A DNA stretch of 64,000 nt, taken from positions 62,001-126,000 of the forward strand of contig NZ_JAGQCV010000002.1 in assembly GCF_024346375.1 (NCBI RefSeq), written 5' to 3'. This document shows positions 26,610 to 34,220 of the stretch, piece by piece. A program made the position numbers and the translations under genes. Numbering within the stretch: the first letter of the stretch is position 1; the number at the start of each line of letters is the position of its first letter. This DNA comes from Synechococcus sp. ATX 2A4. GTDB lineage: Bacteria; Cyanobacteriota; Cyanobacteriia; PCC-6307; Cyanobiaceae. Under the pieces are notes generated by a model. It was not told the origin of the DNA, made no database searches, and was given only the letters and a program-made list of their open reading frames with translations.

Positions 26610-27083
26610 ATGGCCGCGCATCCCTGGCGTTTCGAAGCAGGCCAAGGCGCCTTCGGACTCCTGTTGCCCACTGTTCAACGTCTCGGCCGCCGGCTGATGG
26701 CGTCGGTCCTGATGGTGGCGCTCTTCCTCTCACTCACGCTCACGGCCTGCGGCAGTGCCACAGGCAACCTCAGCGGCGTCTACGTGGACGACACCGTGAC
26801 CGTGGCGCAGAGCCTGCTGAGCACCATTGCGTTGGAGCAGGACGACCCCGCACGCGTCACGGCAGAGACCGACGCCCGCGCCCTGATCTCCGACTACATG
26901 GCGCTGTACCGCCCGAAGGCGAAGGTCAACGGCCTGCCTTCCTTCACCACCATGCAGACCGCCGTCAATTCACTGGCGGGTCACTACACCAACTACGCCA
27001 ACCGCCCCCTCCCCGAGACGCTGCGCGCCCGGCTGGAGAAGGAGCTCAAGAAGGCAGAAACCAGTGCTGTGCGCGGCGCCTGA
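26610..27083 (+). CDS. psb27: Photosystem II assembly lipoprotein Psb27
   Basis: 157 residues. Psb27 binds CP43 on the lumenal side and keeps photosystem II inactive during assembly and repair. A lipoprotein signal with lipobox LTAC is followed by GSATGNLSGVYVDDTVTVAQ, YMALYRPKAKVNGLPSFTTM and NSLAGHYTNYANRPLPE, all typical of the four-helix Psb27 fold. The ATG at 26610 is preceded at good spacing by CAGGAG, but it puts about 29 extra residues before the hydrophobic core; an internal ATG at 26697 would give the usual signal. Immediately after proS, which it may follow on one transcript. Confidence 0.92.
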   Translation: MAAHPWRFEAGQGAFGLLLPTVQRLGRRLMASVLMVALFLSLTLTACGSATGNLSGVYVDDTVTVAQSLLSTIALEQDDPARVTAETDARALISDYMALYRPKAKVNGLPSFTTMQTAVNSLAGHYTNYANRPLPETLRARLEKELKKAETSAVRGA

Positions 27084-27094
27084 GGCCCTGACCA

Positions 27095-27130
27095 CCCCCG
27101 GCTGGATCACAGATGCCGCCGGGGGCTTTA
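27095..27130 (+). terminator. Hairpin terminator after psb27
   Basis: An 8-bp stem (CCCCCGGC 27095-27102 with GCCGGGGG 27118-27125) with a 15-nt loop, followed by CTTTA. It lies 11 bp after the psb27 stop. The U-run is weak, so termination may be partial. Confidence 0.55.
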
Positions 27131-27173
27131 CGAAGGGGCAGCTGATCTGAGAGGCTCTCTGTTTGTGCTTAGA

Positions 27174-27190
27174 AGCGGCTTCGGGCCGCT
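27174..27190 (+). promoter_or_regulatory. Hairpin just before the purA start
   Basis: A 6-bp stem AGCGGC/GCCGCT around a TTCGG loop, followed by GTTTCCTTCTT and, 10 bases after the stem, the TTG start of purA. It looks like a terminator placed in the leader. It could act as an attenuator or as a structure at the ribosome entry site; there is no Shine-Dalgarno sequence in between. Confidence 0.4.
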
Positions 27191-27199
27191 GTTTCCTTC

Positions 27200-28513
27200 T
27201 TGGCCAATGTCGTCGTCATCGGTGCTCAATGGGGTGACGAAGGCAAGGGAAAGATCACCGATCTGCTCAGCCGTTCCGCCGATGTGGTGGTCCGCTATCA
27301 AGGTGGTGTGAACGCTGGCCACACGATCGTGGTCGACGACAAGGTGCTCAAACTGCACCTGATTCCCTCGGGCATTCTTTATCCCGACACCACCTGCTTG
27401 ATCGGGTCAGGCACAGTGGTCGATCCGAAGGTGATGCTCGGTGAGCTCGACATGCTCGCCACCTTCGGCATCGATATTTCTGGTCTGAAGCTGGCCTCCA
27501 CGGCCCACGTGACCATGCCCTACCACCGCCTGCTGGATCAGGCGATGGAGCAGCGCCGTGGCGATCGCCGCATCGGCACCACCGGCCGTGGCATCGGCCC
27601 CACCTATGCCGATAAATCAGAGCGCAACGGCATCCGCGTGCTCGACCTGCTCGACGTGGACCGCCTGCGGGACCGCCTGCTGGCTCCCCTGGCCGAAAAA
27701 AACCTGATCCTCGAGCGCATCTACGACCTGCCCCCGCTCGATCCCGAGGACGTAATCCTCGAGTACGCCGCCTACGGCCAGCGGCTGGCGCCCCACGTGG
27801 TCGATTGCACCCGCACGATCCACGAGGCCGCCCGTGCCCGCAAGAACATTCTCTTCGAGGGGGCGCAGGGCACCCTGCTCGACCTCGACCACGGCACCTA
27901 CCCCTACGTCACCTCGTCCAATCCGGTGTCCGGCGGTGCCTGCATCGGCGCAGGGGTGGGCCCCACCTTGATCGACCGTGTGATTGGCGTGGCCAAGGCC
28001 TACACCACCCGCGTGGGCGAAGGGCCGTTCCCCACTGAGCTCGAAGGCAGCCTCAACGATCACCTCTGCGATCGCGGCCATGAGTTTGGTACCACTACCG
28101 GTCGGCGCCGGCGTTGTGGTTGGTTCGATGGCGTGATCGGTCGCTACGCCGTGCAGGTGAACGGCCTCGATTGCCTGGCGATCACCAAGCTCGATGTGCT
28201 CGATGAGCTCGACGAGATCCAGGTCTGCGTGGCCTATGAGCTCGATGGCGAGCGCATCCACCATTTCCCCAGCAGCGCCGAGGATTTCGCCCGTTGTCAG
28301 CCGATCTTCGAAACCCTGCCGGGCTGGCAGAGCTCCACCGCCGACTGCCGCCAGCTCGAAGAGCTGCCCGATACGGCAATGGCTTACCTGCGCTTCCTCG
28401 CTGAGCTGATGGAAGTGCCGATCGCCATCGTGTCCCTCGGTGCTCAACGCGACCAGACGATCGTGGTGGAGGATCCGATCCACGGTCCCAAGCGGGCCCT
28501 GTTGAGCGCGTGA
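27200..28513 (+). CDS. purA: Adenylosuccinate synthetase
   Basis: 437 residues. It joins IMP and aspartate with GTP in AMP synthesis. The start is TTG, supported by the family opening [18 protein letters not shown] (the GTP-binding glycine loop), then [48 protein letters not shown] and [13 protein letters not shown]. Length is normal. The stop overlaps the ATG of the PfkB kinase gene (TGATG), so these two purine-related genes are probably translated together. Confidence 0.97.
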   Translation: MANVVVIGAQWGDEGKGKITDLLSRSADVVVRYQGGVNAGHTIVVDDKVLKLHLIPSGILYPDTTCLIGSGTVVDPKVMLGELDMLATFGIDISGLKLASTAHVTMPYHRLLDQAMEQRRGDRRIGTTGRGIGPTYADKSERNGIRVLDLLDVDRLRDRLLAPLAEKNLILERIYDLPPLDPEDVILEYAAYGQRLAPHVVDCTRTIHEAARARKNILFEGAQGTLLDLDHGTYPYVTSSNPVSGGACIGAGVGPTLIDRVIGVAKAYTTRVGEGPFPTELEGSLNDHLCDRGHEFGTTTGRRRRCGWFDGVIGRYAVQVNGLDCLAITKLDVLDELDEIQVCVAYELDGERIHHFPSSAEDFARCQPIFETLPGWQSSTADCRQLEELPDTAMAYLRFLAELMEVPIAIVSLGAQRDQTIVVEDPIHGPKRALLSA

Positions 28514-29502
28514 TGTCCAAAAACTTTGATGTCGTTGGCATCGGCAACGCCATCGTGGATGTGCTGGTGCAGGCCGACGACGCCTTCATCGACGCCCATG
28601 GCCTCACCAAAGGCACCATGGCCCTGGTGGACGAAGCCCAGGCCGAGCGCCTCTACGCCGTTTGCGGCCCTGGCCTGGAAACCTCAGGCGGATCGGCCGC
28701 CAACACGCTCGCGGGCGTTGCCCAGCTGGGCGGCCGCGCCGGCTTCATCGGCCGTGTTCGCAACGATCAGTTGGGAGGGATCTTCGCCCATGACATCCGG
28801 TCGGTGGGCGCGCGCTTTGAGACGCCCCCCACCACCTCCGGGCCCTCCACGGCCCGGTGCCTGATCCTGGTCACCCCCGATGCCCAGCGCACGATGTGCA
28901 CCTACCTGGGGGCCTCGGTGACGCTCGACCCCGCCGACCTCGACCTGGAACTGGTGGCCCAGGCAAAGGTGCTTTACCTGGAGGGCTACCTCTGGGACTC
29001 CGAGCCGGCCAAGCGGGCCTTCATCGCTGCCGCTGAGGTGGTGCGCGCCCATGGCGGCGAAGTGGCCCTCAGCCTCTCCGATGGCTTCTGCGTGGAGCGG
29101 CACCGCGCCAGTTTCCTTGAACTGGTGGATGGCCACGTGGATCTGCTGTTCGCCAACGAGCTGGAGATCTGCGCCCTTTACGCCACCGACAGCTTTGAGC
29201 AGGCGGTGGCCCTGGTGCGTGGCTGTTGCAAGGTGGCCGCGCTCACCCGCAGCGAACAGGGATCGCTGGTGCTGGCGGGAGAGGTCAGCCACACGATTGC
29301 CCCGTATCAGTTAGGGCCGTTGCTGGATACCACCGGCGCCGGCGACCTCTATGCCGCCGGATTCCTGCACGGCTACACCCAGGGCCAGAGCCTTGAAGCC
29401 TGCGGCCGGCTGGGTTCGCTCTGTGCCGGCCTGGTGGTCACCCAGCTGGGGCCTCGCCCCCAGGCCTCCCTGCAGGATCTGGTACGCCTGCATCTGGGCT
29501 GA
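28513..29502 (+). CDS. PfkB-family (adenosine kinase-like) sugar/nucleoside kinase
   Basis: 329 residues. A ribokinase-fold kinase: FDVVGIGNAIVDVLVQ at the start, ETSGGSAANTLAGVAQLGG (PfkB signature 1), FANELEICALY, and the catalytic anion hole and base in DTTGAGDLYAAGFLHGY (signature 2). The opening and the position next to purA favour a purine nucleoside such as adenosine as substrate, but family members of this branch are not all tested. The ATG overlaps the purA stop. The last 65 bp overlap cutA on the opposite strand. Confidence 0.9.
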   Translation: MSKNFDVVGIGNAIVDVLVQADDAFIDAHGLTKGTMALVDEAQAERLYAVCGPGLETSGGSAANTLAGVAQLGGRAGFIGRVRNDQLGGIFAHDIRSVGARFETPPTTSGPSTARCLILVTPDAQRTMCTYLGASVTLDPADLDLELVAQAKVLYLEGYLWDSEPAKRAFIAAAEVVRAHGGEVALSLSDGFCVERHRASFLELVDGHVDLLFANELEICALYATDSFEQAVALVRGCCKVAALTRSEQGSLVLAGEVSHTIAPYQLGPLLDTTGAGDLYAAGFLHGYTQGQSLEACGRLGSLCAGLVVTQLGPRPQASLQDLVRLHLG

Positions 29503-29812
29503 GCGGGGCCAGCTCGCCCTCCATCCAGAGGCCGTAGGCGCCTGCGGTGTGGGTGGTCCAATGGATCCACTCGGGGGTGTCATAGCTGTGCAGCTCCTCC
29601 AGGAGGTGTTTCAACCCCTCCAACTGGGTGGCGCTGGTTTTGATCAGCAGCTGAACTTCCGTGCTCCGCTCGATCCTTCCTTGCCAGTGATAAAGCGAGG
29701 TGATCGGCAGCAAGGTGATACAGGCCGCCAGCCGCGCTTCAAGCAGGGCCTGCGCCAGGCGCTCGGCGTGGGCGGTGTCCGCTTCGGTGGTGAGCACCAG
29801 CTCGATTGCCAT
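29438..29812 (-). CDS. cutA: CutA-like divalent-cation tolerance protein
   Basis: 124 residues. CutA is a small trimeric PII-like-fold protein; the copper-tolerance role is historical and its true task is unclear. Family segments are ELVLTTEADTAHAERLAQALLE, RLAACITLLPITSLYHWQG, VQLLIKTSATQLEGL and HSYDTPEWIHW. The ATG at 29812 gives the usual start; about 20 C-terminal residues beyond the fold are Pro/Gly-rich and encoded opposite the end of the PfkB gene. It follows cobK by 2 bp and is likely co-transcribed with it. Confidence 0.93.
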   Translation of the reverse strand: MAIELVLTTEADTAHAERLAQALLEARLAACITLLPITSLYHWQGRIERSTEVQLLIKTSATQLEGLKHLLEELHSYDTPEWIHWTTHTAGAYGLWMEGELAPLSPDAGVPDPAGRPGGEAPAG

Positions 29813-29814
29813 GG

Positions 29815-30645
29815 CTAGAGCCTGCTGGGGGGCTGGCCCAGCTTCTCCAGCAGCCCCGGCAGTGGCAATCCTTCCACTCCCACCGGTTCGGCGGGCCGCG
29901 CCAGCAACAGCAGCCGCAGATTTCTGGCGACACACAGCTGTTGCCAGCCGCGCTCCGTGCTGCCGCCCGACTGACGGCACAGCACCGCCGTGATCCCCCA
30001 CTGCCGCAGCAGCGCCTGCTCGATGCCGAGAGCCGCCGCCGCCGCCCCTGCCCCTGCCCCTGCCCCTGCCCCTGCCGGACGCAGGCAGGCCAGGTGGGCA
30101 TCCGGCAAGCCCGCCGCTCGCGCCTGCTGCAGGCTGGCGGCTGTGGGCAGCACCCGGGCGAACAGTTCCGCGCCGCTGGCATGGGCAGCCGCGGTGGCCA
30201 GCTGGCGGGCGCCGATCGCCAACAGCAGCCGTTGGCCGTCGAGATCCTTCCCCGCCAGTTCCTGCAGATTGTTCAGCAGGGTCTGCCGTGGGGCGAGAGG
30301 TGGCTCCAGCGGGCGCAGCAGCCGCAGCAGCGGTTGCCCCAGCGGCCCGCAGGTTTCCGCCAGCTGGGCACTGATCTGCACTGCGAAGGGATGGCTGGCG
30401 TCGATCACGCACTGGTACGGGCGCTGCTGAAGCCGCGCTGCCCCAAGACGCCGCTGGATGCCGGCGCTGCCCTCAATCGCGCCCACCTCCAGCTGCAGCA
30501 GCGGGTGACGGGGATAGGCGCGCCCCGCCGCCTGGCTCACCACCGAGACAGTGAGCTCCCAGCCACAGGCCAGCAGCGCCGCAGCGAGCCGGGGCCCCTC
30601 ACCGGTGCCGGCGATCAACCACAGCCGCCCGCTGGTGCAATTCAC
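29815..30645 (-). CDS. cobK: Precorrin-6A/cobalt-precorrin-6A reductase
   Basis: 276 residues. It reduces precorrin-6A in cobalamin ring synthesis. The N-terminal LIAGTGEGPRLAAALL is the CbiJ/CobK nucleotide-binding loop; CVIDASHPFAVQIS is the family signature; the C-terminal GITAVLCRQSGGS and LLLLARP strands complete the fold. An in-frame run of alternating Gly-Ala (about residues 189-200) comes from a 6-bp repeat and sits in a loop. It is divergent from ssb, with 41 bp between starts. cobO is 21 kb away. Confidence 0.92.
   Translation of the reverse strand: MNCTSGRLWLIAGTGEGPRLAAALLACGWELTVSVVSQAAGRAYPRHPLLQLEVGAIEGSAGIQRRLGAARLQQRPYQCVIDASHPFAVQISAQLAETCGPLGQPLLRLLRPLEPPLAPRQTLLNNLQELAGKDLDGQRLLLAIGARQLATAAAHASGAELFARVLPTAASLQQARAAGLPDAHLACLRPAGAGAGAGAGAAAAALGIEQALLRQWGITAVLCRQSGGSTERGWQQLCVARNLRLLLLARPAEPVGVEGLPLPGLLEKLGQPPSRL
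30045..30076. repeat. Hexanucleotide CCCCTG repeat inside cobK
   Basis: Five perfect CCCCTG units (30045-30074) and a remnant, read on the minus strand as alternating Ala-Gly codons in cobK. The period is a multiple of three, so length changes would keep the frame and only lengthen or shorten a loop. Confidence 0.85.
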
Positions 30646-30686
30646 GGCCGTGCATCAGGATGTGGCCCGCTGGTGCGGACGGAGAA

Positions 30687-31208
30687 ATGAATCACTGCTT
30701 GCTGGAGGGGGTGGTGCTGGAGGCGCCCCAGGTGCGCTACACCCAGGACAACCAGACGCCGGTGGCGGAGATGGCGGTGCAGATCGATGGTCTGCGCCCC
30801 GACGATCCGCCCGGCCAGGTGAAGGTGGTGGGCTTCGGCAATCTGGCGCAGGACCTGCAGAACCGCGTCCAGGTGGGCCAGCGTCTCGTGCTGGAAGGGC
30901 GCCTGCGCATGAACACCGTGAACCGTCCGGATGGCACCAAGGAAAAGCGGGCCGAGTTCACCCTCTCCCGGCTCCATCCCCTGGGCGGTGCTGGTGGCAT
31001 GGGTGGGGGTGGCGGGAACGTCGTGCCGGCCATGGCGCCGGCGCCAGTGCCTGTCTCAGCGCCGGTGGGGGCCCCACGCGCCGCTGCACCCGTGCGCCAG
31101 CCGGTGCGGCAGAGCCCGCCGCCTGCGGCTCCAGCCCCCGCCACACCCACCTGGAATTCCGCTCCCCTCGTGCCTGATACCCAGGAGGAAGACGACATTC
31201 CTTTTTGA
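30687..31208 (+). CDS. ssb: Single-stranded DNA-binding protein
   Basis: 173 residues. ATG at 30687 preceded by GGAG. The OB-fold begins NHCLLEGVVLEAPQVRYTQD and runs through VVGFGNLAQDLQNRVQVGQR and LEGRLRMNTV. A Gly/Pro/Ala-rich flexible linker (about residues 105-160) leads to the acidic tail ending EEDDIPF, the protein-docking tip of SSB. The core is more divergent than E. coli SSB, as usual in picocyanobacteria. Confidence 0.92.
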   Translation: MNHCLLEGVVLEAPQVRYTQDNQTPVAEMAVQIDGLRPDDPPGQVKVVGFGNLAQDLQNRVQVGQRLVLEGRLRMNTVNRPDGTKEKRAEFTLSRLHPLGGAGGMGGGGGNVVPAMAPAPVPVSAPVGAPRAAAPVRQPVRQSPPPAAPAPATPTWNSAPLVPDTQEEDDIPF

Positions 31209-31219
31209 AAGGAAGCAGG

Positions 31220-31453
31220 TCAGTCGGGTTGCAGCTTTTCGCTGGCCTGGTCGAGCATCTGGCCGAGTTCCCGTTCCAGGGCTGCCAGGTCAAGGCGCAG
31301 CTCACTCCAGCGGCCCGCATCGATCTGGCGCAGCAGCCAGAGCCGGTCTTCCGTGAGCTGATCGAGCAGCACCCGGTTGCTCGGTGCAGGCCCGGCATCA
31401 GCGCTGGTGGCCACCGCAGGATCGGGGCTGTCGGCAGGCGGCGACAGGGACAT
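31220..31453 (-). CDS. Small conserved-looking protein, unknown
   Basis: 77 residues from an internal ATG; ten further codons are open upstream. After an acidic, Pro/Ala-rich lead comes a helical stretch VLLDQLTEDRLWLLRQIDAGRW followed by a Leu/Glu helix (LRLDLAALERELGQMLDQ). The strongly patterned amphipathic helices argue for a real protein, perhaps a helical hairpin. It lies between ssb and the DUF2854 gene, which point the other way, so no operon clue. Function unknown. Confidence 0.5.
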   Translation of the reverse strand: MSLSPPADSPDPAVATSADAGPAPSNRVLLDQLTEDRLWLLRQIDAGRWSELRLDLAALERELGQMLDQASEKLQPD

Positions 31454-31512
31454 GGAAACGGATCGCTGGCGTTGCCTCTCCATCCTGCACGGCTTTGCTG
31501 GAGGATGGAGCC

Positions 31513-32076
31513 ATGCAAGCCCTCACCTCGCCCGGCAGCCTGCTCACGATTCTCGGAGCGGTGCTCACCGTGATCGGTTCGATCGCGTACGTCACCGACA
31601 GCCCGAACATCAGCTTGGCGGGCGTCTTCTATGGCATCCCTGTGTTGTTGGGCGGCCTGGCGCTGAAATCCTCGGAGTTGCCGCCTGCCGAGCGACTCAC
31701 ACCCCCGGCCACCCTCCAGAGCCTGCGGGAAGAGCCGGCCAGCGAGCCGCTACGCAAGCTGCTCAAGGATGTGACCCGTTGGCGCTACGGCCAAAAGGCC
31801 CACCTGGAATCCTCCCTTGAGGCCCTCAAGCTCTGGGACGAGGACAGCCCCCCCGAACTGCTGAGCGTGGCTGAGGTGGAGCTGGGCGGCGCCTATGGCC
31901 TGATCCTGCGCTTCCGCCTCAACGGGGTGAGCCTGGAGCGCTGGCAGGCCAGGCAGGATCGGCTCGGCCGTTTCTTCGGCCCGGGTCTCACCGCCGAGTT
32001 GCGGCCACTTGATGCCTCCTTGTTGGAGTTGGCGCTGCATCCCGCGGCCCCCGTTGCCCCTGGGGCTGTGACCTGA
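31513..32076 (+). CDS. DUF2854 family membrane protein
   Basis: 187 residues from the ATG at 31513, preceded by GGAG. Two membrane segments (about residues 9-27, [18 protein letters not shown], and 33-50) are followed by a soluble domain: [20 protein letters not shown] and [21 protein letters not shown]. This matches the DUF2854 family of cyanobacteria and plastids, whose function is not established. It is 68 bp upstream of argB. Confidence 0.85.
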   Translation: MQALTSPGSLLTILGAVLTVIGSIAYVTDSPNISLAGVFYGIPVLLGGLALKSSELPPAERLTPPATLQSLREEPASEPLRKLLKDVTRWRYGQKAHLESSLEALKLWDEDSPPELLSVAEVELGGAYGLILRFRLNGVSLERWQARQDRLGRFFGPGLTAELRPLDASLLELALHPAAPVAPGAVT

Positions 32077-32144
32077 TCCCGGCCGGCGCTTCGATCCCGG
32101 CCCCGTCACCGCATTCACTTCACCCTTCATCACCCCGCAGTGCA

Positions 32145-33086
32145 TTGAGCCAGGACCCCTTGATCAGTACGGAGGACAGCCTGCGGGTCTCCGTCCTCAG
32201 CGAAGCCCTCCCCTACATCCAGCGCTTCGCTGGCCGCCGCGTGGTCGTGAAGTACGGCGGTGCGGCCATGGCCCACAAGTCGCTGCAGGAGGCAGTGTTC
32301 CGCGATCTGGCCCTGCTCGCCTGCGTGGGGGTCCGGCCGGTGGTGGTCCACGGCGGTGGCCCGGAGATCAATCAGTGGCTCTCTCGCCTGGCGATCGAGC
32401 CCCAGTTCCGTGATGGCCTGCGCGTCACCGATGCCACCACCATGGATGTGGTGGAGATGGTCCTGGTGGGCCGCGTCAACAAGCAGATTGTCAACGGCCT
32501 CAACCGGCTGGGTGGTCGGGCCGTGGGGCTCTCCGGCAGCGACGGGGGGCTGGTGGAGGCTCGAGCCTGGGGTGGCGGTTCCCACGGGTTGGTGGGGGAT
32601 GTGGCTGCCGTCAACCCCGCCGTGCTCACTCCCCTGCTCGACGCGGGCTACATCCCGGTGATCTCCAGTGTGGCCGCCAACGCCGAGGGCCAGGCCCACA
32701 ACATCAACGCCGACACGGTGGCGGGCGAACTGGCCGCTGCCCTGCAGGCCGAAAAGCTGATCCTGCTCACCGATACGCCCGGCATCCTTGCCAACCGGGA
32801 CGATCCCAGCTCCTTGCTGCGCCAGCTGACCCTGGCCCAGGCCCGCGAACTGATCGCCAGCGGCGTGGTGGCCGGCGGCATGACCCCCAAGACCGAATGC
32901 TGCATCCGCGCCCTGGCCCAGGGGGTGGGGGCGGCCCACATCGTCGATGGCCGGGTCCCCCACGCCCTGTTGCTCGAGGTGTTCACCGATGCCGGCATCG
33001 GCACGATGGTGGTTGGCCGCTCGCAGCAGGGCGCCGCGCCCGTCGTGCCCGTTCGCCGCTCCGGCTTGCCTGGCCATGGAGGATGA
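32145..33086 (+). CDS. argB: Acetylglutamate kinase
   Basis: 313 residues. It phosphorylates N-acetylglutamate in arginine synthesis; in cyanobacteria it is activated by the nitrogen signal protein PII. The amino-acid-kinase fold shows [57 protein letters not shown] and [13 protein letters not shown]. The N-terminal helix [14 protein letters not shown] is the form seen in arginine-sensitive, PII-regulated enzymes. The start is TTG. Its end overlaps the next gene by 11 bp. Confidence 0.96.
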   Translation: MSQDPLISTEDSLRVSVLSEALPYIQRFAGRRVVVKYGGAAMAHKSLQEAVFRDLALLACVGVRPVVVHGGGPEINQWLSRLAIEPQFRDGLRVTDATTMDVVEMVLVGRVNKQIVNGLNRLGGRAVGLSGSDGGLVEARAWGGGSHGLVGDVAAVNPAVLTPLLDAGYIPVISSVAANAEGQAHNINADTVAGELAAALQAEKLILLTDTPGILANRDDPSSLLRQLTLAQARELIASGVVAGGMTPKTECCIRALAQGVGAAHIVDGRVPHALLLEVFTDAGIGTMVVGRSQQGAAPVVPVRRSGLPGHGG

Positions 33087-34212
33087 GCCCTTACTGAGCG
33101 CGCGCCGCGCTCTCGATCGCGGTGATTACGGCCAGTGCCTGCGCTTGCTCCAACCCCTGGCCGACCAGCACCCACCCAGTTCCCCGTTCGGCGGCCAGCT
33201 GCGTCTGTTGATGGTCACCGCCTGGATCGGCCAGGGCGACACCGCCGCTGCCCAGGCCTGCTGCCGCAGCCTCCAGGCCAGCACCGACGCCGAGCTGCGT
33301 CTGCAGGCGAGGGATCTGCAGATGATTCTCGATGCCCCGGCGTTGCAGCGGCCGGCCAATTGGTCTCTCACCTTGCCGAGCCTCGGCGCGGCAGAACCCC
33401 TGGAGGGCCGACTGAAATCAGCCAGCCGCTGGACGCCGCTCCGTGACCGGCCGCCCGAGCCGCCGCCGCCGCCGGTGGGGCCCACGCGCCAGCCGCTTGG
33501 TTTTGCTGTCGTCGCGCTGGTGGTGCTGCTGCTGCTCACCCTGCTGAGCGGATGCCTGCGGGTGGACACGCAGCTGCAGTTCACGGGCCCGGGGCGGCTG
33601 CAGCTCACCCAGGTCTGGAGCAGCGACACCGGCCGCCAGCTTCCCTGGCAGCAACGCTTCGCCACGGCCCTGCGGGAGGGCGATCCTGGTGGTCGCCTGA
33701 GCGTGAGCGGTGACGGCCCGCGCCAGGTGCTGCGCAGCCCGTCTCTGCCGGCGGCGGAGATTCAGGCTCTGCTGGCACGCACCATGGCCCTGGCTGCTGA
33801 ACGGATCGGGGTGGAGCTGCCCCCGCCCCGCCTTGAACTCAGTGAGCGGAACTGGCTGGTAGGCGTGCGCCAGCACCTGTGGCTGGAGCTCGATCTCCAG
33901 GCTCTCGACGCCGTTCCGGGGCTCGATCTGCAGATGTTGCTCCGCCCGGTATCTCCTGCTGCCGTGCGCCAGGCCACCCCCCGGCCGCCCGCCCGCGAAG
34001 GATCCGGCGTGCGCTGGCCCCTCGCCACCGGCGCCGCCAATCGCTTGGAGCTGCACACCTGGCGCTGGAGCCTGCTGGGCCTCGGTGGGCTGGTGATCCT
34101 GCTTCTGCTCAGTGCTGTTCTCGCCCTGCAGCGGTTGCGTTGGTCGGCGGGGTTTGGCTGGCCCGAGCTGCCCGTGCCGCCTGCCAGCGACGGGAATGAC
34201 CTTGAGCACTGA
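33076..34212 (+). CDS. DUF3153 protein with N-terminal TPR-like domain
   Basis: 378 residues. The first 70 residues form helix pairs like a tetratricopeptide unit ([34 protein letters not shown]). A Pro-rich linker ([11 protein letters not shown]) leads to a membrane segment with a lipobox-like LLTLLSGC near residue 160, the usual start of DUF3153 lipoproteins, then a beta-rich outer domain ([20 protein letters not shown]) and a second membrane segment near residues 335-352. Function unknown. The ATG lies within the end of argB. Only 8 bp separate it from priA, which converges. Confidence 0.82.
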   Translation: MEDEPLLSARRALDRGDYGQCLRLLQPLADQHPPSSPFGGQLRLLMVTAWIGQGDTAAAQACCRSLQASTDAELRLQARDLQMILDAPALQRPANWSLTLPSLGAAEPLEGRLKSASRWTPLRDRPPEPPPPPVGPTRQPLGFAVVALVVLLLLTLLSGCLRVDTQLQFTGPGRLQLTQVWSSDTGRQLPWQQRFATALREGDPGGRLSVSGDGPRQVLRSPSLPAAEIQALLARTMALAAERIGVELPPPRLELSERNWLVGVRQHLWLELDLQALDAVPGLDLQMLLRPVSPAAVRQATPRPPAREGSGVRWPLATGAANRLELHTWRWSLLGLGGLVILLLLSAVLALQRLRWSAGFGWPELPVPPASDGNDLEH

Positions 34213-34220
34213 GGGCCCGT

